Shown here piece by piece: positions 9,633 to 19,923 of a stretch of 64,000 bases of DNA. Position 1 is the stretch's first letter, and the number at the start of each line of letters is the position of its first letter. A program made the position numbers and the translations under genes. This DNA comes from Paramoeba atlantica (taxonomy: Eukaryota > Discosea): assembly GCA_977017575.1 (NCBI GenBank), contig CDRNVI010000045.1, positions 1-64,000 of the forward strand. The letters are read 5' to 3'. The notes beneath the pieces are model-generated. The model searched no databases. It was not told the DNA's origin and worked only from the letters and a program-made list of their open reading frames with translations.

Positions 9633-12600
9633 TGAGGCCTCTTTTTTTTTTTTTGACTCTCTTGAAAGCGGCATGGGCTACATAATATTTTTTTTTTTCA
9701 CTCTATTTGACAAAACCAAACCAAATCAAATTTATCTCTATAAATCAATCTACAACAAATCAATCTATTTGACGAAACCAAACCAAAGAAAAGAAAAAGA
9801 AAAAAAAATGCATCACCCTCTAATTCAGGAGCAGAGGTGGATCCGGGTCATCTTCTGCCATCCGCGCCACCATCATACGAGCCTGAGCTCGCATTAAAGT
9901 GACATTCAAGTCACGGATGAGATTTGCCGTCGCCGTTCCCCTGTCCATCGTCCCTTGGGACGTAGCAGAGCGCCACGCTCCAACCTTCTTAAGCACAGCG
10001 AGGGCGCTGTCGGACCACGAGCCATAGGAGCCTACGACCATGGCCGCGAAGTCGTGCCCAGCAGTCTCGGCGTCCCGTCGCTGCACCTGCTTATGGCTTG
10101 TGGCATAACTCTCGGCGAATGATCCCGCCGTCACCCCGTTAGCGTTACGGACGAGGTCCGCGTATTTGGGTTGCTGAACGTGGGTAACGGCGAAATCAAG
10201 CACCAGAGACTTGCCTAAGCCAATGCTGGGCAAAACGACATCACCAGGCCTCGTGGGCGCTCCAGCGGGACCGCGATTGCCAAGACTTACCTCCCGTTGG
10301 GGGGCGAGGTGCGCCTTACTGCAGAAATCGACAAATTGACACGCCAGCGCGTTGTGGCGCGTCATGATGCCATGTCCACACTTACAGGACACGGCATGGT
10401 CGCCTTTTGGTCCCAACGGTTGCTGACACCTCCCCATAGGACAGGGCCGCGTTCCGGGGTAAATGTCTGCTCCCAACCACCAGCGGGACAAGGCGCGAAA
10501 CTCAGTAGGAGTGTAAGAGTATCCTCTCTCCTTGGAGGGAATAACGAATGCCCAACTCGCGGCCCCTCTCCCAGTTTGCGAAATCAAACGTGCGCGTGTG
10601 TTGAAGTCTGCTGCCTCATATGCTGAAGAAAATTCCCGGTCGCCTGTCTCGCGACAAAGGTGTTTCTGTCGCGGGATAATCAGCTTTTCATTCATCCCGG
10701 CATCTAGGCTGTGATCATGGTGTGCATTGAGAGGGTTGTTTGATGCGTTATAATCTTTGTGGATTAGTGCCTCCTGTATTTTGCCGGTTGTCGAATCCAC
10801 CAAAGTCTTTCCCGCCTGGCGGTTAACACGCTCCACTGCCTCGGAAAACCATTTCGCCTCGGACGGTGCCCAGTCATCTTGAGAACCCGCAAAGGCTGCT
10901 GAAGAGACATAAGCTGCAGATGAATGTATAACGGAGGATCTTAGGCCAAAACCACCGTGTCTCTTGTCGCGTTGGATTTGTGCTCGTGCCGGGGCGTCTA
11001 GAGGACAGAGTATAAGCTCCGTAGCGCGGAGCACGGCGTTATCAAGCCTCTGACAGAGGTCTACCATGTATTTTGGTGGCGTTGTGCGGAGGGAGTAGAC
11101 TAATTGGCAAAAGCCAGCGCAGTGGCGAATTAGCGTGAGGGCTACCTGTGGGTCTTCTAGTATGCCTATCGCCTTTAGAGTCGCTTCCGCAGGTTCGATC
11201 GCAAACTCACGTAGGTATTCAATACAGAACTCTTCTGACCCTACTGGGCTACCCAAAATGCTAAAGTTTCCTTCGTGATTTTTCATTCTGGCTGGGATGG
11301 TAGTGAATGAGTCCGTGCAACGCGAGGATACCGGATGAGATATTATCTCGCATTTACTCGCATTAAGATGGAGCCCCCACTGAGGTCCCGCACATGCTAT
11401 AGCATCCAACGCCCTCCGTACGCTGTCGTATTTTCCAGCTAAAACACCGTCATCGAGATACCAAAGGTGCAAGAGGAGTCCGCTGGGCACTTCATTCTCG
11501 ATCAGTTCAGTAATCTCTCGCAGAACCATGGAGAAAAGGAGGGGCCCTAAAGGGTCCCCCTGTTGAACTCCTTCGGTGGAGGCAACTGTTTGAGAACCAT
11601 ATGTGAGTGCGCTATCGGTGGCGTAGCACCAATTTATCCAAGGAGTCAACTCGGGGAAGTGCTTTTCTGATAGGGATATGAACGCCGCCCTGGAAACCGT
11701 ATTGAATGCGTTACGAAGGTCCACCTTGCATAAGACAAATTCTGGGTCATTCTTTGTGGACTCCACCACTTGGCGGCAGAGGTGGATAACCCTTTCGGAG
11801 CCAGATGCCGTTGCCACACCATATTGACGTCCTTGGAAAAGTGTGCTAGCTTTGGACTTTACAACAGAGCAGGCAGCCTTGCTGACCATGCGGGGCAACG
11901 TTTCCCCTGCTGCGATAGGTCTTACATCATTTTGCCCTTTCTGCAATGCACACAATCGAGCCCCTGCGTAATATTGTTGTGCTTCAACTGGAGCCTTACC
12001 GGCGAGTAGGTGATTGGCAAGCTTTGTGAGACTCTCGAGGGGATGAACATCCGTGTCAGTTCCAGCGAATAATGCCGCTTGCATGTGTTCCGCTCGTAGC
12101 GCCATGGTTCCACCTGAGGAGCCCCTGTTAAAGCTTTGGATCGCCTTTTGTACATCATCCTCATTGACAGTCAAGGAAATGATTTCGTTGGAGGACGGTG
12201 CGCTTTGGCGTAGTGGACCGAACAGCCGGCTCGGGTGCTTGGTGACTAGTTTGTTATATGTCTCCTCATTGTCGGGTGCCATTGGCGCCGAAGTGAGTGC
12301 AGCTATTCCTCGAGAAACTTCTCCTTGACGGACCAGTAGTTCGGAGCGAATCGCTTTCTTTTCCTCATCCAGTAGTGTACCTGCTCCGGATCGTTGCTTC
12401 CTCTTCTTCTGGTGTTCAAGTACAGCTTCTTTCCACAGGGCTGAATATTCGTGTGCTTCCCAGCGATCCAGACATTTCCGCACGTGGGAGGCGTACGAGC
12501 TATTTCCCTTTCGTCCTCTTCTATGCGGGGCTGGAAGGACACATTTCGGAAGCATCGCTAGTCGTGTCCATGCAGCGACGGTGTTCTCCCTCTCGGCTGT

Positions 12601-12668
12601 TGCGACGGTGGCTGTTAGGACCGTAGCCCACTGGCGTCGGCATCGGAAAGGAACGTCTTTGAGGCCTC
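9633..12668 (-). mobile_element. Non-LTR retrotransposon (LINE D), 5'-truncated, poly(A), target duplication
   Basis: The element runs from 12659 (5' side) to a 13-nt poly(A) at 9642-9654. TGAGGCCTC flanks it on both sides (9633-9641 and 12660-12668). These are hallmarks of target-primed reverse transcription. It landed in an R1-type repeat. The reading frame stays open past the annotated ATG to the 5' junction, so the element lost its 5' end on insertion. Its 3' UTR holds two repeats of TTTGGTTTGGTTTxGTCAAA. Confidence 0.85.
9820..12555 (-). CDS. Reverse transcriptase with C-terminal restriction-like endonuclease (LINE D, 911 aa)
   Basis: Copies element RNA into DNA at a nicked target. Residues about 120-420 are the reverse transcriptase: GGTMALRAEHMQAAL, CKVDLRNAFNTVSRAAF (first catalytic Asp), GVQQGDPLGPLLFSMVL and YLDDG, where YLDD stands for the usual YADD/FADD. 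The C-terminus has a Cys/His cluster (GDHAVSCKCGHG...RHN) and then RPGDVVLP...LVLDFAVTH, a PD-(D/E)xK restriction-like endonuclease. The frame is intact over 911 codons and continues in phase upstream to about 12659 without the lost 5' end. This is a different family from LINE A/B. Confidence 0.88.
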   Translation of the reverse strand: MLPKCVLPAPHRRGRKGNSSYASHVRKCLDRWEAHEYSALWKEAVLEHQKKRKQRSGAGTLLDEEKKAIRSELLVRQGEVSRGIAALTSAPMAPDNEETYNKLVTKHPSRLFGPLRQSAPSSNEIISLTVNEDDVQKAIQSFNRGSSGGTMALRAEHMQAALFAGTDTDVHPLESLTKLANHLLAGKAPVEAQQYYAGARLCALQKGQNDVRPIAAGETLPRMVSKAACSVVKSKASTLFQGRQYGVATASGSERVIHLCRQVVESTKNDPEFVLCKVDLRNAFNTVSRAAFISLSEKHFPELTPWINWCYATDSALTYGSQTVASTEGVQQGDPLGPLLFSMVLREITELIENEVPSGLLLHLWYLDDGVLAGKYDSVRRALDAIACAGPQWGLHLNASKCEIISHPVSSRCTDSFTTIPARMKNHEGNFSILGSPVGSEEFCIEYLREFAIEPAEATLKAIGILEDPQVALTLIRHCAGFCQLVYSLRTTPPKYMVDLCQRLDNAVLRATELILCPLDAPARAQIQRDKRHGGFGLRSSVIHSSAAYVSSAAFAGSQDDWAPSEAKWFSEAVERVNRQAGKTLVDSTTGKIQEALIHKDYNASNNPLNAHHDHSLDAGMNEKLIIPRQKHLCRETGDREFSSAYEAADFNTRARLISQTGRGAASWAFVIPSKERGYSYTPTEFRALSRWWLGADIYPGTRPCPMGRCQQPLGPKGDHAVSCKCGHGIMTRHNALACQFVDFCSKAHLAPQREVSLGNRGPAGAPTRPGDVVLPSIGLGKSLVLDFAVTHVQQPKYADLVRNANGVTAGSFAESYATSHKQVQRRDAETAGHDFAAMVVGSYGSWSDSALAVLKKVGAWRSATSQGTMDRGTATANLIRDLNVTLMRAQARMMVARMAEDDPDPPLLLN

Positions 12669-13100
12669 TTTTTATATTTTTTTCCTCTATTTTACTACTG
12701 TGTTGCTCTGTATATTTTCTTTGTTTTGGTTCACTTTTTCTTCAATAATCGAGGGTAGAGCGGTAGTTAAACAATCACCGTAATAATTATTAATGGGGGG
12801 AGGAGTATTCATACTAAAGAAAATGCAGCCGACTCCTGGGGTTCCTACTCGGTGAAATTCTCCTGGGGTGAGATTCTTTCCACACTATCGCAAGATCGTA
12901 CAATTTTACAGAAGTGGGAGAAAGAGGCCATTCTTACATTTCTTGCTTCGTTTCTCTGTCGCTCCTTTATGCCTGGTTTCTAAAAAACAGTTTGGTCATA
13001 TCAATCTGTGAAATATATTTTCACTGTTTTTGTTCACTTCAATAGTCACTTTCAATAGTCGAGGGTAGAGCGGTAGTCACACCACCACCGCAATGTTACA
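12669..13100. repeat. R1 repeat tails, two copies
   Basis: AATAATCGAGGGTAGAGCGG occurs at about 12742-12790, and a variant (AATAGTCGAGGGTAGAGCGG) at about 13050-13095. Each is followed by an ACCACCGC/ATCACCG half-stem. The first is the continuation of the R1 copy split by LINE D. Confidence 0.65.
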
Positions 13101-13450
13101 TGGGTACGCTGCACGGGGATACGCCCGAGGATCACAATTAGCAAAAGTCTTTAACTTAAATCATTTATTAGGCATCCTGAGAACATTGCTAGGATGGGAT
13201 TAAGGAATGGGGTCTGAATTCGGGATCAAGTTTATCCATAAGTCGTCATATTACAGAAGGAAAAAACACGATTCATTAAAAAAATAATTAGAGCTACACT
13301 TCGTTCAGGTTCTGGGTTCACAGTTCTCTACTCCCGACTTTGTATTTTCTTCGGATCGTAATACTGTATGCCTCCCTATCTCAACATTGCTTTGGTTGAC
13401 TTTAAATGGTGCAAACGCACGTAAAACAAAATAAACGCTCCCTCTCCCCC
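13101..13450. other. Spacer downstream of the glycerol-3-phosphate dehydrogenase gene
   Basis: No coding sequence or repeat seen. It presumably carries the 3' UTR of the minus-strand gene. Confidence 0.5.
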
Positions 13451-15517
13451 TTACACGGACTCTGCCGTAAACGTGTCAAGATACCGATACGCCTCAGCCG
13501 TCTCCACCGCCCGCCGTATCGTTCCCCACCCCTTCACCTCCCCCATGAGTTCCACCACGCGGGGCACCGCCTCCTTTGCACGCGTGACATCGAGAAATGC
13601 CAACCGGGTGCGTCGGGCGAGGAAATCAATCGCCCGCTCGGCGTACTCCATCGTGGCACAATACGTTACCTCGGCCTCGATGAACGGAAACCCGGATACG
13701 ATCTCCCGACCCTGATCCTCGCTTTTCGCAATCTCCGCGACCAGAGCTGCCCGGTCCCCGTAGGCTTCACACAGCCGCCCAGCAGAAGCATAGGAAAACA
13801 CATTTGCGTAGTCCTGAGCAAGTTGTGGCAGCAACTCCTTGCCAAACCGTCGTGCACCAATGAGTTGAATATTTTCCGTAACACACGGCTTTATTTTGTG
13901 TTTTGCCATCGCTTTTCCTCCGCCGGATCCTCCCTCTATTTCCCTAATCTCAGGCTTATGTTTCAAAACAAAATCGATCGTGTCTTGTGCCATTTTTCGG
14001 TACGTGGTCCATTTTCCCCCGGTCACACTCACCACCCCATCGGCGGGGCTTAGAAAAACAGAATGCTCCCGGAGGACACTCGCGGAGGCACCGTTTTTCA
14101 TGGCAGCACTTGGATCTTTAGCCAGTGGACGGATCCCGCACCACACACTTTTTACATCACTACGCTTCATTTCAATCCCAATATAATCCTTCAGGGTGTT
14201 GAGAATAAACTGCACATCCGATTCCTTCCCTCGAGGTTCTCGAGAGAGGGGCACAACCTCATCGGTGGTTCCCGCAATGGTGGCCCCAAGCCATGGCACA
14301 AGAAACACCACACGACCATCCGCTGTTTTCGGCACAATCAGCGCCGTACTCTCTGGGGTATAAAACCCCGGCAACGTCACATGGACCCCCGCCGCCGGGA
14401 TACTCATCTCCGGGGCACTCGCTTCCCCCATTTTACGAATTAAATCCGTAAAGGGCCCTGTTGCATTGACAATCGCTTTTGCGCGAATCGGGTACTCCTC
14501 CCCCGTGAGCTCATCCCGGACCACCACCCCGGTCGCCTTACGCGTCTTCTCCCCGTCTTGAATCAACGACACCACCTGGGTGTAGTTCGCCACCGCCGCG
14601 CCGTGACAACTCGCGGACAGTGCCAGCGACACGTTCACCCGGGCATCGTCCATTTGCCCATCATAGTACACAATGGACCCGGAGAGTTTCCTCCCCCCCG
14701 GTCCGCTCCCCCGTAGTGTGGGGAAACGCTCCTTGGAGGCGCCCGCGGTTAGCCCGGTGCTCGTTTGCAGCGTGCCGAGACTGCACGCGGCCACGAGATC
14801 GTAGAACTTGAGCCCGCAGTAGTACCACGGGAGCTCCCACCAGGCGTAGCAGGGGAGGAGGGTGGCGATGGGGTGACACAGGTGCGGGGCTTGGTGGATT
14901 AAAATCGACCGCTCCCGGAGCGCCTCGTAGACGAGTTTGAACTGTCCGAGGTCGGCCCCGAACAGGGCTTTTTCGAGGTAGCGCACCCCTCCGTGGATGA
15001 GTTTTGTGCTCTTCGCGGAGGTCCCGCTGGCGAAATCGCCTTGTTCGACGAGACCGACGCGGAGACCACGGAGGGCGGCGTCGAGGGCACAGCCACACCC
15101 GGTGGCACCGCCGCCGATGATGAGGAGGTCGAGGGGTTGGGGTTGTTGTTGTTGTTTGTTATTAGAAGAAGAAGATCTCGAGTTCGAAGAACTAGAAGGA
15201 TTAGAAGCGGCAGAACTAGAGGAATTAGAACCAGAAACAGCAGAAGCAGCAGAATTAGAATTCGATGAAGAAGAATTTGCAGCAGCAGAAGGAGAAGATT
15301 CCGAGACCGACAACCCCGATGCCCTGAGTCGCTTTACGTTCTGCATTCTGGAGGGGGGGTGTTCATGGATAAAGGGCGGTAGGGTGTGGACGGGGGGGAA
15401 GGAGCGGGAGGAGAGACCGGGGTAGTGGTTGAGCAGGAGTAGAGTGGTAAGGGTGGTGCCCGCGGTGAGGTAGAGGGTGGTGCGGGTGCGACGGGAGAGC
15501 CGGGTGAGGAGTTTCAT
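13451..15517 (-). CDS. GPD2: FAD-dependent glycerol-3-phosphate dehydrogenase, mitochondrial (688 aa)
   Basis: Oxidises glycerol-3-phosphate to dihydroxyacetone phosphate and passes electrons to ubiquinone at the mitochondrial inner membrane. Residues about 12-32 form a hydrophobic helix after an Arg-rich start, consistent with import and anchoring. A ~60-residue Ser/Ala/Asn/Gln tract precedes the FAD-binding motif IIGGGATGCGCALDAALRG. GTSAKSTKLIHGGVRYLEK, YYDGQMDDARVNVSLA and GGKWTTYRKMAQDTIDF are family signatures, and the C-terminal helical domain is present. No calcium-binding EF-hand extension is seen. Codons are C-ending in the first ~200 codons and G-ending later. A pyrimidine tract plus AG lies 48 nt upstream, and a truncated SINE starts about 230 bp upstream. 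Confidence 0.96.
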   Translation of the reverse strand: MKLLTRLSRRTRTTLYLTAGTTLTTLLLLNHYPGLSSRSFPPVHTLPPFIHEHPPSRMQNVKRLRASGLSVSESSPSAAANSSSSNSNSAASAVSGSNSSSSAASNPSSSSNSRSSSSNNKQQQQPQPLDLLIIGGGATGCGCALDAALRGLRVGLVEQGDFASGTSAKSTKLIHGGVRYLEKALFGADLGQFKLVYEALRERSILIHQAPHLCHPIATLLPCYAWWELPWYYCGLKFYDLVAACSLGTLQTSTGLTAGASKERFPTLRGSGPGGRKLSGSIVYYDGQMDDARVNVSLALSASCHGAAVANYTQVVSLIQDGEKTRKATGVVVRDELTGEEYPIRAKAIVNATGPFTDLIRKMGEASAPEMSIPAAGVHVTLPGFYTPESTALIVPKTADGRVVFLVPWLGATIAGTTDEVVPLSREPRGKESDVQFILNTLKDYIGIEMKRSDVKSVWCGIRPLAKDPSAAMKNGASASVLREHSVFLSPADGVVSVTGGKWTTYRKMAQDTIDFVLKHKPEIREIEGGSGGGKAMAKHKIKPCVTENIQLIGARRFGKELLPQLAQDYANVFSYASAGRLCEAYGDRAALVAEIAKSEDQGREIVSGFPFIEAEVTYCATMEYAERAIDFLARRTRLAFLDVTRAKEAVPRVVELMGEVKGWGTIRRAVETAEAYRYLDTFTAESV

Positions 15518-15565
15518 GAAGAAGCCGGGATGGAAGAGGGGGGGAGGGGCGAAGAGAATGAGGGA

Positions 15566-15580
15566 CTAAAAAAGGGGGAA
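15566..15580 (-). promoter_or_regulatory. Candidate trans-splice acceptor
   Basis: On the minus strand a CCCCCTTTTTT tract is followed by AG at 15566-15567, 48 nt before the dehydrogenase ATG. Confidence 0.4.
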
Positions 15581-15747
15581 GGGGGAGAGCGAGAGAGAGC
15601 GCAATAAAGAAGGTTTGAGATAGAAGATTACGTAAAGGGGATTTATTGTCACGATTATCATACAAATAATATGTGCGCCTCCCTTCCCTCATCTCCCAGC
15701 ACCCCGCTCGGAACACGGTTCCGAGTCCCCATGCGCTGCAGGACCCT

Positions 15748-16262
15748 ACTACGGGACCACGCGGCGTGCCTTCACTATCCGGCGACACCGGTACTTCTGC
15801 GCGTAGGAAGCTTCCATATACCGGAAGTCTCCCACACGGCGAGCAAACACGTTGTATGCGTGTTCTAGAGGATGTTCTATGCACCTCCCTTGCTCACCAG
15901 CCGTGGCGGATTCTGTGGGACCCCGATGCCTATGATGCATCATGAACCATGACTCCATTTGCCAGCATGCATCCATGGCCCTGACCATGTTGTATCATGA
16001 ACCATGGAAGTCATTTGTAGCATGTACGATGGGAATATCATCCGCGTCCCACAAATCCGTATATCTTTCCTGGCGCACTGCGCTTACGAAACATCTCGGG
16101 ACATATTATCCCGATGAGGCCGTCTCTTTTCGCTTTCCTGGGGAGGATATCCCGCGCTTTTCCCTGTGTTGCCTCGGAAGGCGAAAAGGTCCAGCAGGGA
16201 GCGTTGATTGCGCTTACCCCTGCTCGACCTAATTATCTCTACAGGTACTGCCCTGTATGAAC
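15748..16262 (+). mobile_element. SINE copy 2, 5'-truncated, with LINE B-like 3' end
   Basis: It aligns in order with the SINE at 31935-32542: GACCAC.xGGCGTGC, ACACGTTGTATGCGTGT, ATGATGCATCATGA, CATGTTG.A.CATGAACCATGG, and TGTAGCATG..CGATGGG. The first ~260 nt of the element are missing. Near its 3' end is a stem (GGTCCAGCAGG at 16188 / CCTGCTCGACC at 16219) and a terminal hairpin ACAGGTACTGCCCTGT at 16241. The terminal hairpin differs from the LINE B 3' end by one base. It lies in opposite orientation to the adjoining dehydrogenase gene. Confidence 0.75.
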
Positions 16263-17262
16263 AAGCAATTAGGAATCATTTTTCGTTTTCTATAGACTAG
16301 GGGGACCGCAGGTCGCGGGTTCGGTGCGAATTCGGCGCGGGTTCGGTGCGGGTTTGGCATCGGATCAGGCCTTCTCAAGCTCAGGTCAACTTGCAGAAAA
16401 CTAACCAAAGGAGAAACAATGAAATTTCGTACGTAGTATAATTGCAGTGTTAGATGGTTCATTACAGTTTTAAGAGCGAAGCGCGGTGGTACTTGTTTTG
16501 TTGGATGTGGCATTGTTTTGTGCGGAAATCGTCTTGTGTGCGTAGTTTTGATTTTCTTTGAAATTCATTGAGATTTAGTTACTTTTAGGATTTTTTTTGA
16601 AAATTGAGGAAATTTCGTTCAATCTGGCCCCATTATGTACATTTCATCCGAAAAATGCGAAAAAATGCCCCGAAAAAAGTCGCAATTAGCTTTTTTGACC
16701 CCTACCTGGCTAGGGGGGTAGGGGGTCGCTCGAGTGAAAAGGACCTCGGATTCGGAACGATTGGGTCGAAAAACGGTGTTATACCAAATATTTCCAAAAT
16801 CGGACAAAATACAAGACCTGTAGGGGAGGGGTAAAAGAGGCTGAACACCACTGTACATGTATGCGTATGTAGAAAGTGTGCAAATATTAAGTGGGAGGAA
16901 AGTTTTCATTTCTTCTTATTAAGTGGGAGCGGGGTAAATTCGGTAGCTTGGCCACTGTAATAGAGTCAATGCTCTTATAGACTGTAGCACTATAATAGTG
17001 CTATTCCACACAAAATGTTCTGGTTCTAAATGTTTTTCCGTTCTTCTGGTATAAAACTACTATTTTAAAATGTGAGACTGTATGTGCATGAACATACAGT
17101 ATTTCAACGTACATTTTCTACGTGTGTACATTAATAATTTCTCGAAAACATTGGCCTCCCTGCCATTTCCTTCTGCCTCCCTTCTCCACGCCTTCCGACG
17201 CATTCACATTTAAAATCATCGACGACATTCTAAATACCAGGTACTTTAACGCCGTTTTTTTT
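16263..17262. other. Spacer with R1-like repeat
   Basis: About 16590-16850 resembles the R1 family (a TTTTTTGACCCCTACC...GGGGGGTAGGGGG block in an AT-rich context). A GGGTTCGGTGCGxxTTCGGC repeat lies near 16315-16360. I see no gene in the rest. Confidence 0.45.
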
Positions 17263-18270
17263 TCAAAATTTAAACACCTGCTCCTGTGTATATCCCACAT
17301 CGCGGAGATGTCCCGTAAGGCCACCCTGGGCCGGGGGAAACACCGACCCGTCCTTTCCCCCGCACACATCCTCCATCATCCCGGGAGGACCGCAGACAAA
17401 GATTTTTACTTTTTCCCCGAGCTGCGGCCCGGGAAGGTACGTTCGAATCTTCTCTGCATCCACACGACCACGCAGCCCTTTCCATTTCCCCTCTACTTTC
17501 GTCTCTTTTGTCACGGAGAGATGAAGATGGAGATTTTGTGACTTTTCTTCACACTCTCGTAACTCCTTATAGAGCAACATATCCTGCTCCGTGTGACACG
17601 TATAGAGCAGATGAATTTGTGTCGTATCTTTTGGATTTTTCACCACGGCATCTAACAGCTGAAACATTGGAGTAATGCCGGTACCCCCGGCAATCATACC
17701 GATGGTTTCCCACTGATTGGCTTGGTATTCAAATTTCGGAAACGGTCCCTGGACCTCAACGGTGTCTCCGAGCTCCCGTTTAAATAAATAAGAGCTCATT
17801 TGTCCTGTCGGATAGTGTTTGATGACAAGATCAAGATACCCAACGGTTTCTGGGGGACTCACGGGGGTGTAGGGCCGTATCACATATTGTTTCTTCTCGG
17901 TATGATTTGATTCCACGTTATTGAATTCTTTGGGACAACGCAAACAGATACAACTCGCCACTTTAAGCCCACTGCATTTGTCGGGAAAAGGAAACGCTAA
18001 TCGAAATCGTTTCGTGTCGGGACTTTCTTGTTGAATCGAAGCAATGGCGAAGTTTTGGTAAAGTTTTGGATTTAACGCCTGGGTAGGGGATGAAGAGGAA
18101 ACAGGAGCGGGAGAGGGAGGGGGAGAAGAGCCAAAAGCTCGGGTTATGGAGAGACGGTGAGAAAGTGTACGGTACACTAGATTCCAGAAAGGAAATGTAG
18201 TGGCAGCAACACCCAGGAGAAGGGGCGCAGTAAGACGGGAATCAGCAAGTCGTTTCATAAAAAACAGCAT
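17263..18270 (-). CDS. NADH-cytochrome b5 reductase-like flavoprotein (335 aa)
   Basis: Transfers electrons from NADH through FAD to cytochrome b5 or a related acceptor, typically at the mitochondrial outer or ER membrane. A hydrophobic stretch at about residues 15-35 could anchor it. A Ser/Pro-rich spacer follows. Motifs in order are RPYTPVSPPE (FAD binding), GQMSSYLF, GGTGITPMFQLLDAV (NADH pyrophosphate binding) and VFVCGPPGM-like IFVCGPPGMM near the C-terminus. The length fits the family. The start chosen is the first in-frame ATG. Downstream, toward LETM1, lie the SINE and the glycerol-3-phosphate dehydrogenase. Confidence 0.93.
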   Translation of the reverse strand: MLFFMKRLADSRLTAPLLLGVAATTFPFWNLVYRTLSHRLSITRAFGSSPPPSPAPVSSSSPTQALNPKLYQNFAIASIQQESPDTKRFRLAFPFPDKCSGLKVASCICLRCPKEFNNVESNHTEKKQYVIRPYTPVSPPETVGYLDLVIKHYPTGQMSSYLFKRELGDTVEVQGPFPKFEYQANQWETIGMIAGGTGITPMFQLLDAVVKNPKDTTQIHLLYTCHTEQDMLLYKELRECEEKSQNLHLHLSVTKETKVEGKWKGLRGRVDAEKIRTYLPGPQLGEKVKIFVCGPPGMMEDVCGGKDGSVFPPAQGGLTGHLRDVGYTQEQVFKF

Positions 18271-18339
18271 AAGACGTGTAAAGTGTCTGGAGTTCGCAAA
18301 GAGTGAAACGTGTAAAATAAGATGGGGTGAAATTTAAGG

Positions 18340-18800
18340 TAATTCATGGGGCTCTCGCGAAGGTGTTGATCTACGTAGGAACACTCCAAAATCAAATCCA
18401 AATCATTCCGGATTGCTCCGGACGGTCACTGGCAAGCCAGACCCTTCAGACAGATTTGTCCCGAGGCCGTCCTCTACCAGTTTCCGCTTGCCCACGGCGG
18501 CACCAACATGCTGTTACCAACACGCTGCGTTGACAAATTGTACGTCAACACGGCTTACCCAAGAGGTGTAAGACGGGTAAGGGAGCTGGTTCCCTGAGGG
18601 GAGGGTCCGGGACGGTCCTCCGAGTACTGGGCTTAGTTGGTTGTCAGCCTAGCCTCTTAGAGTGAGGCCTCCATGAATATTGCTATGAGAGGGTTGAACT
18701 TGAAAACTTGTACTCGCCGTCTGAGCACCGTGTATTTCAAACTTTGAATTCTTCCATTCCGCGACCTCAACTTTTAAGCCCCAGCTCCCTTCTCGGGAAA
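18340..18800. other. GC-rich, hairpin-dense non-coding block
   Basis: The stretch contains several local stems: GTTGACAAATTGTACGTCAAC-type near 18530 (GTTGAC / GTCAAC), CTTACCC / GGGTAAG near 18557-18582, and GGGAGCTGGTTCCC near 18580. No long frame fits a known protein. It may be the untranslated end of a retroelement, possibly belonging with the endonuclease relic next door, or a structured RNA. Confidence 0.35.
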
Positions 18801-19189
18801 CGGGGACAAACGTAGGAACACTGAGAAAGGGTAAAAAATAAACTTTCTGATACCTTAGCTTATTTCTTTGTTTCCCTCCAGGGTGACATCTGCCTTTTTA
18901 ATATTGGTTTGTTTGACCTACTTTGCGAAACTACTCTTTCCCTTCACAAAATTTGTTGTTCATGCAGTCTTGCTGCAGAGATACCTGCTAAAGAGATAAT
19001 AAATAATTTTTTTTACCCAATACATGAACAATGAAGGTCCATAGGGGAGGGGGTGCATATTTGAAAACAAGCAACTATATAAATTTTTAAGCCCAAAACT
19101 AGCAATTGTATGTAAAACATGCCGCAAACATGGAACACTAAAAATAATAACAGAGAAGAAAGCAATACAAGCCATTCGCGCAGGTCTTT

Positions 19190-19680
19190 TTAATAAATAT
19201 AAATTTTTACCCCGCATACGACGGGTCTCTCTTTCGCTTTTGCCTTCCTCGCTAGAAGTGCACCATCGCTACCCAGTTTTGCAAGTTTTTTCCCATGTGC
19301 AGCTGCCATGTTCTCTTTCACGGGCACGTTAGCTCTATAATAAATTCCGTGCCGTTGTGGAGTCATACCCACCCATCTGGATTTAGTTCAGTTCCTGATA
19401 GCCAGGATGTCGGTTTCCGGTACAGGTCAAGGTCGAAATGGGTTTGCGCTGTCGTCGGGCAGCTGGATACAGCATCAGCTAGCGTCACGAGCACCAAATT
19501 GTGGCGATAGGTGTATCATCCTTGTTCCAGGGAGACTCGACAGCCAGCAAGTATGTGGCGGATAGTTTGGACTTCCTCATTGCAAATGGGACACTTCGTG
19601 TTAACATGCGTGTTTAGGCCCCATCTATAAAGTCGGGCACATAGTGTAGGTTTCACTAGCATCCTACATGAACATTACCA
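19190..19680 (-). pseudogene. Relic of a LINE A/B-type zinc finger and endonuclease
   Basis: Minus-strand translation gives KCPICNEEVQTIRHILAGCR, VSLEQG.YTYRHNLVL, AQTHFDLDLYRKPTSWLSG, NPDGW and then NGTEFIIELTCP. These are colinear with LINE B (CRICKQEPETLRHLLSSCK; QGRYTYRHDCVL; AHFDLPHLRQLPAWWSD; RPDG; DGTEFIVELTMPW). At least two stops and phase changes are present. The 3' end (CGTCGTATGCGGG, about 19207) matches the loop motif of the SINE 3' hairpin. Confidence 0.8.
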
Positions 19681-19923
19681 TTTTCCGGAAGAGAGAGAAA
19701 TGAAGGGAAGTCAACGGAACGGTTGCAGTTTACAGTTTTATCCTTTTACACCCGCGTGGAGCACCCGCACGGGTACCTACGCGGAAAGTGCGGAGGTCAC
19801 ATCTTATCGGAGACAAACGGACCGGACTCGAAAACCACAACATACGACCGTACGCTAGAAAAAGAAAAAAAAAGGACCGGCTTCACGAAGCCTCGTGTCC
19901 AAGGTTCCATCGAAAATAACAAT

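Noticed and set aside
13451-15517. Ser/Asn-rich tract in glycerol-3-phosphate dehydrogenase as an intron
   Set aside because: It is in frame on both sides, lacks a clear GT...AG pair bounding it, and similar tracts occur in other genes.
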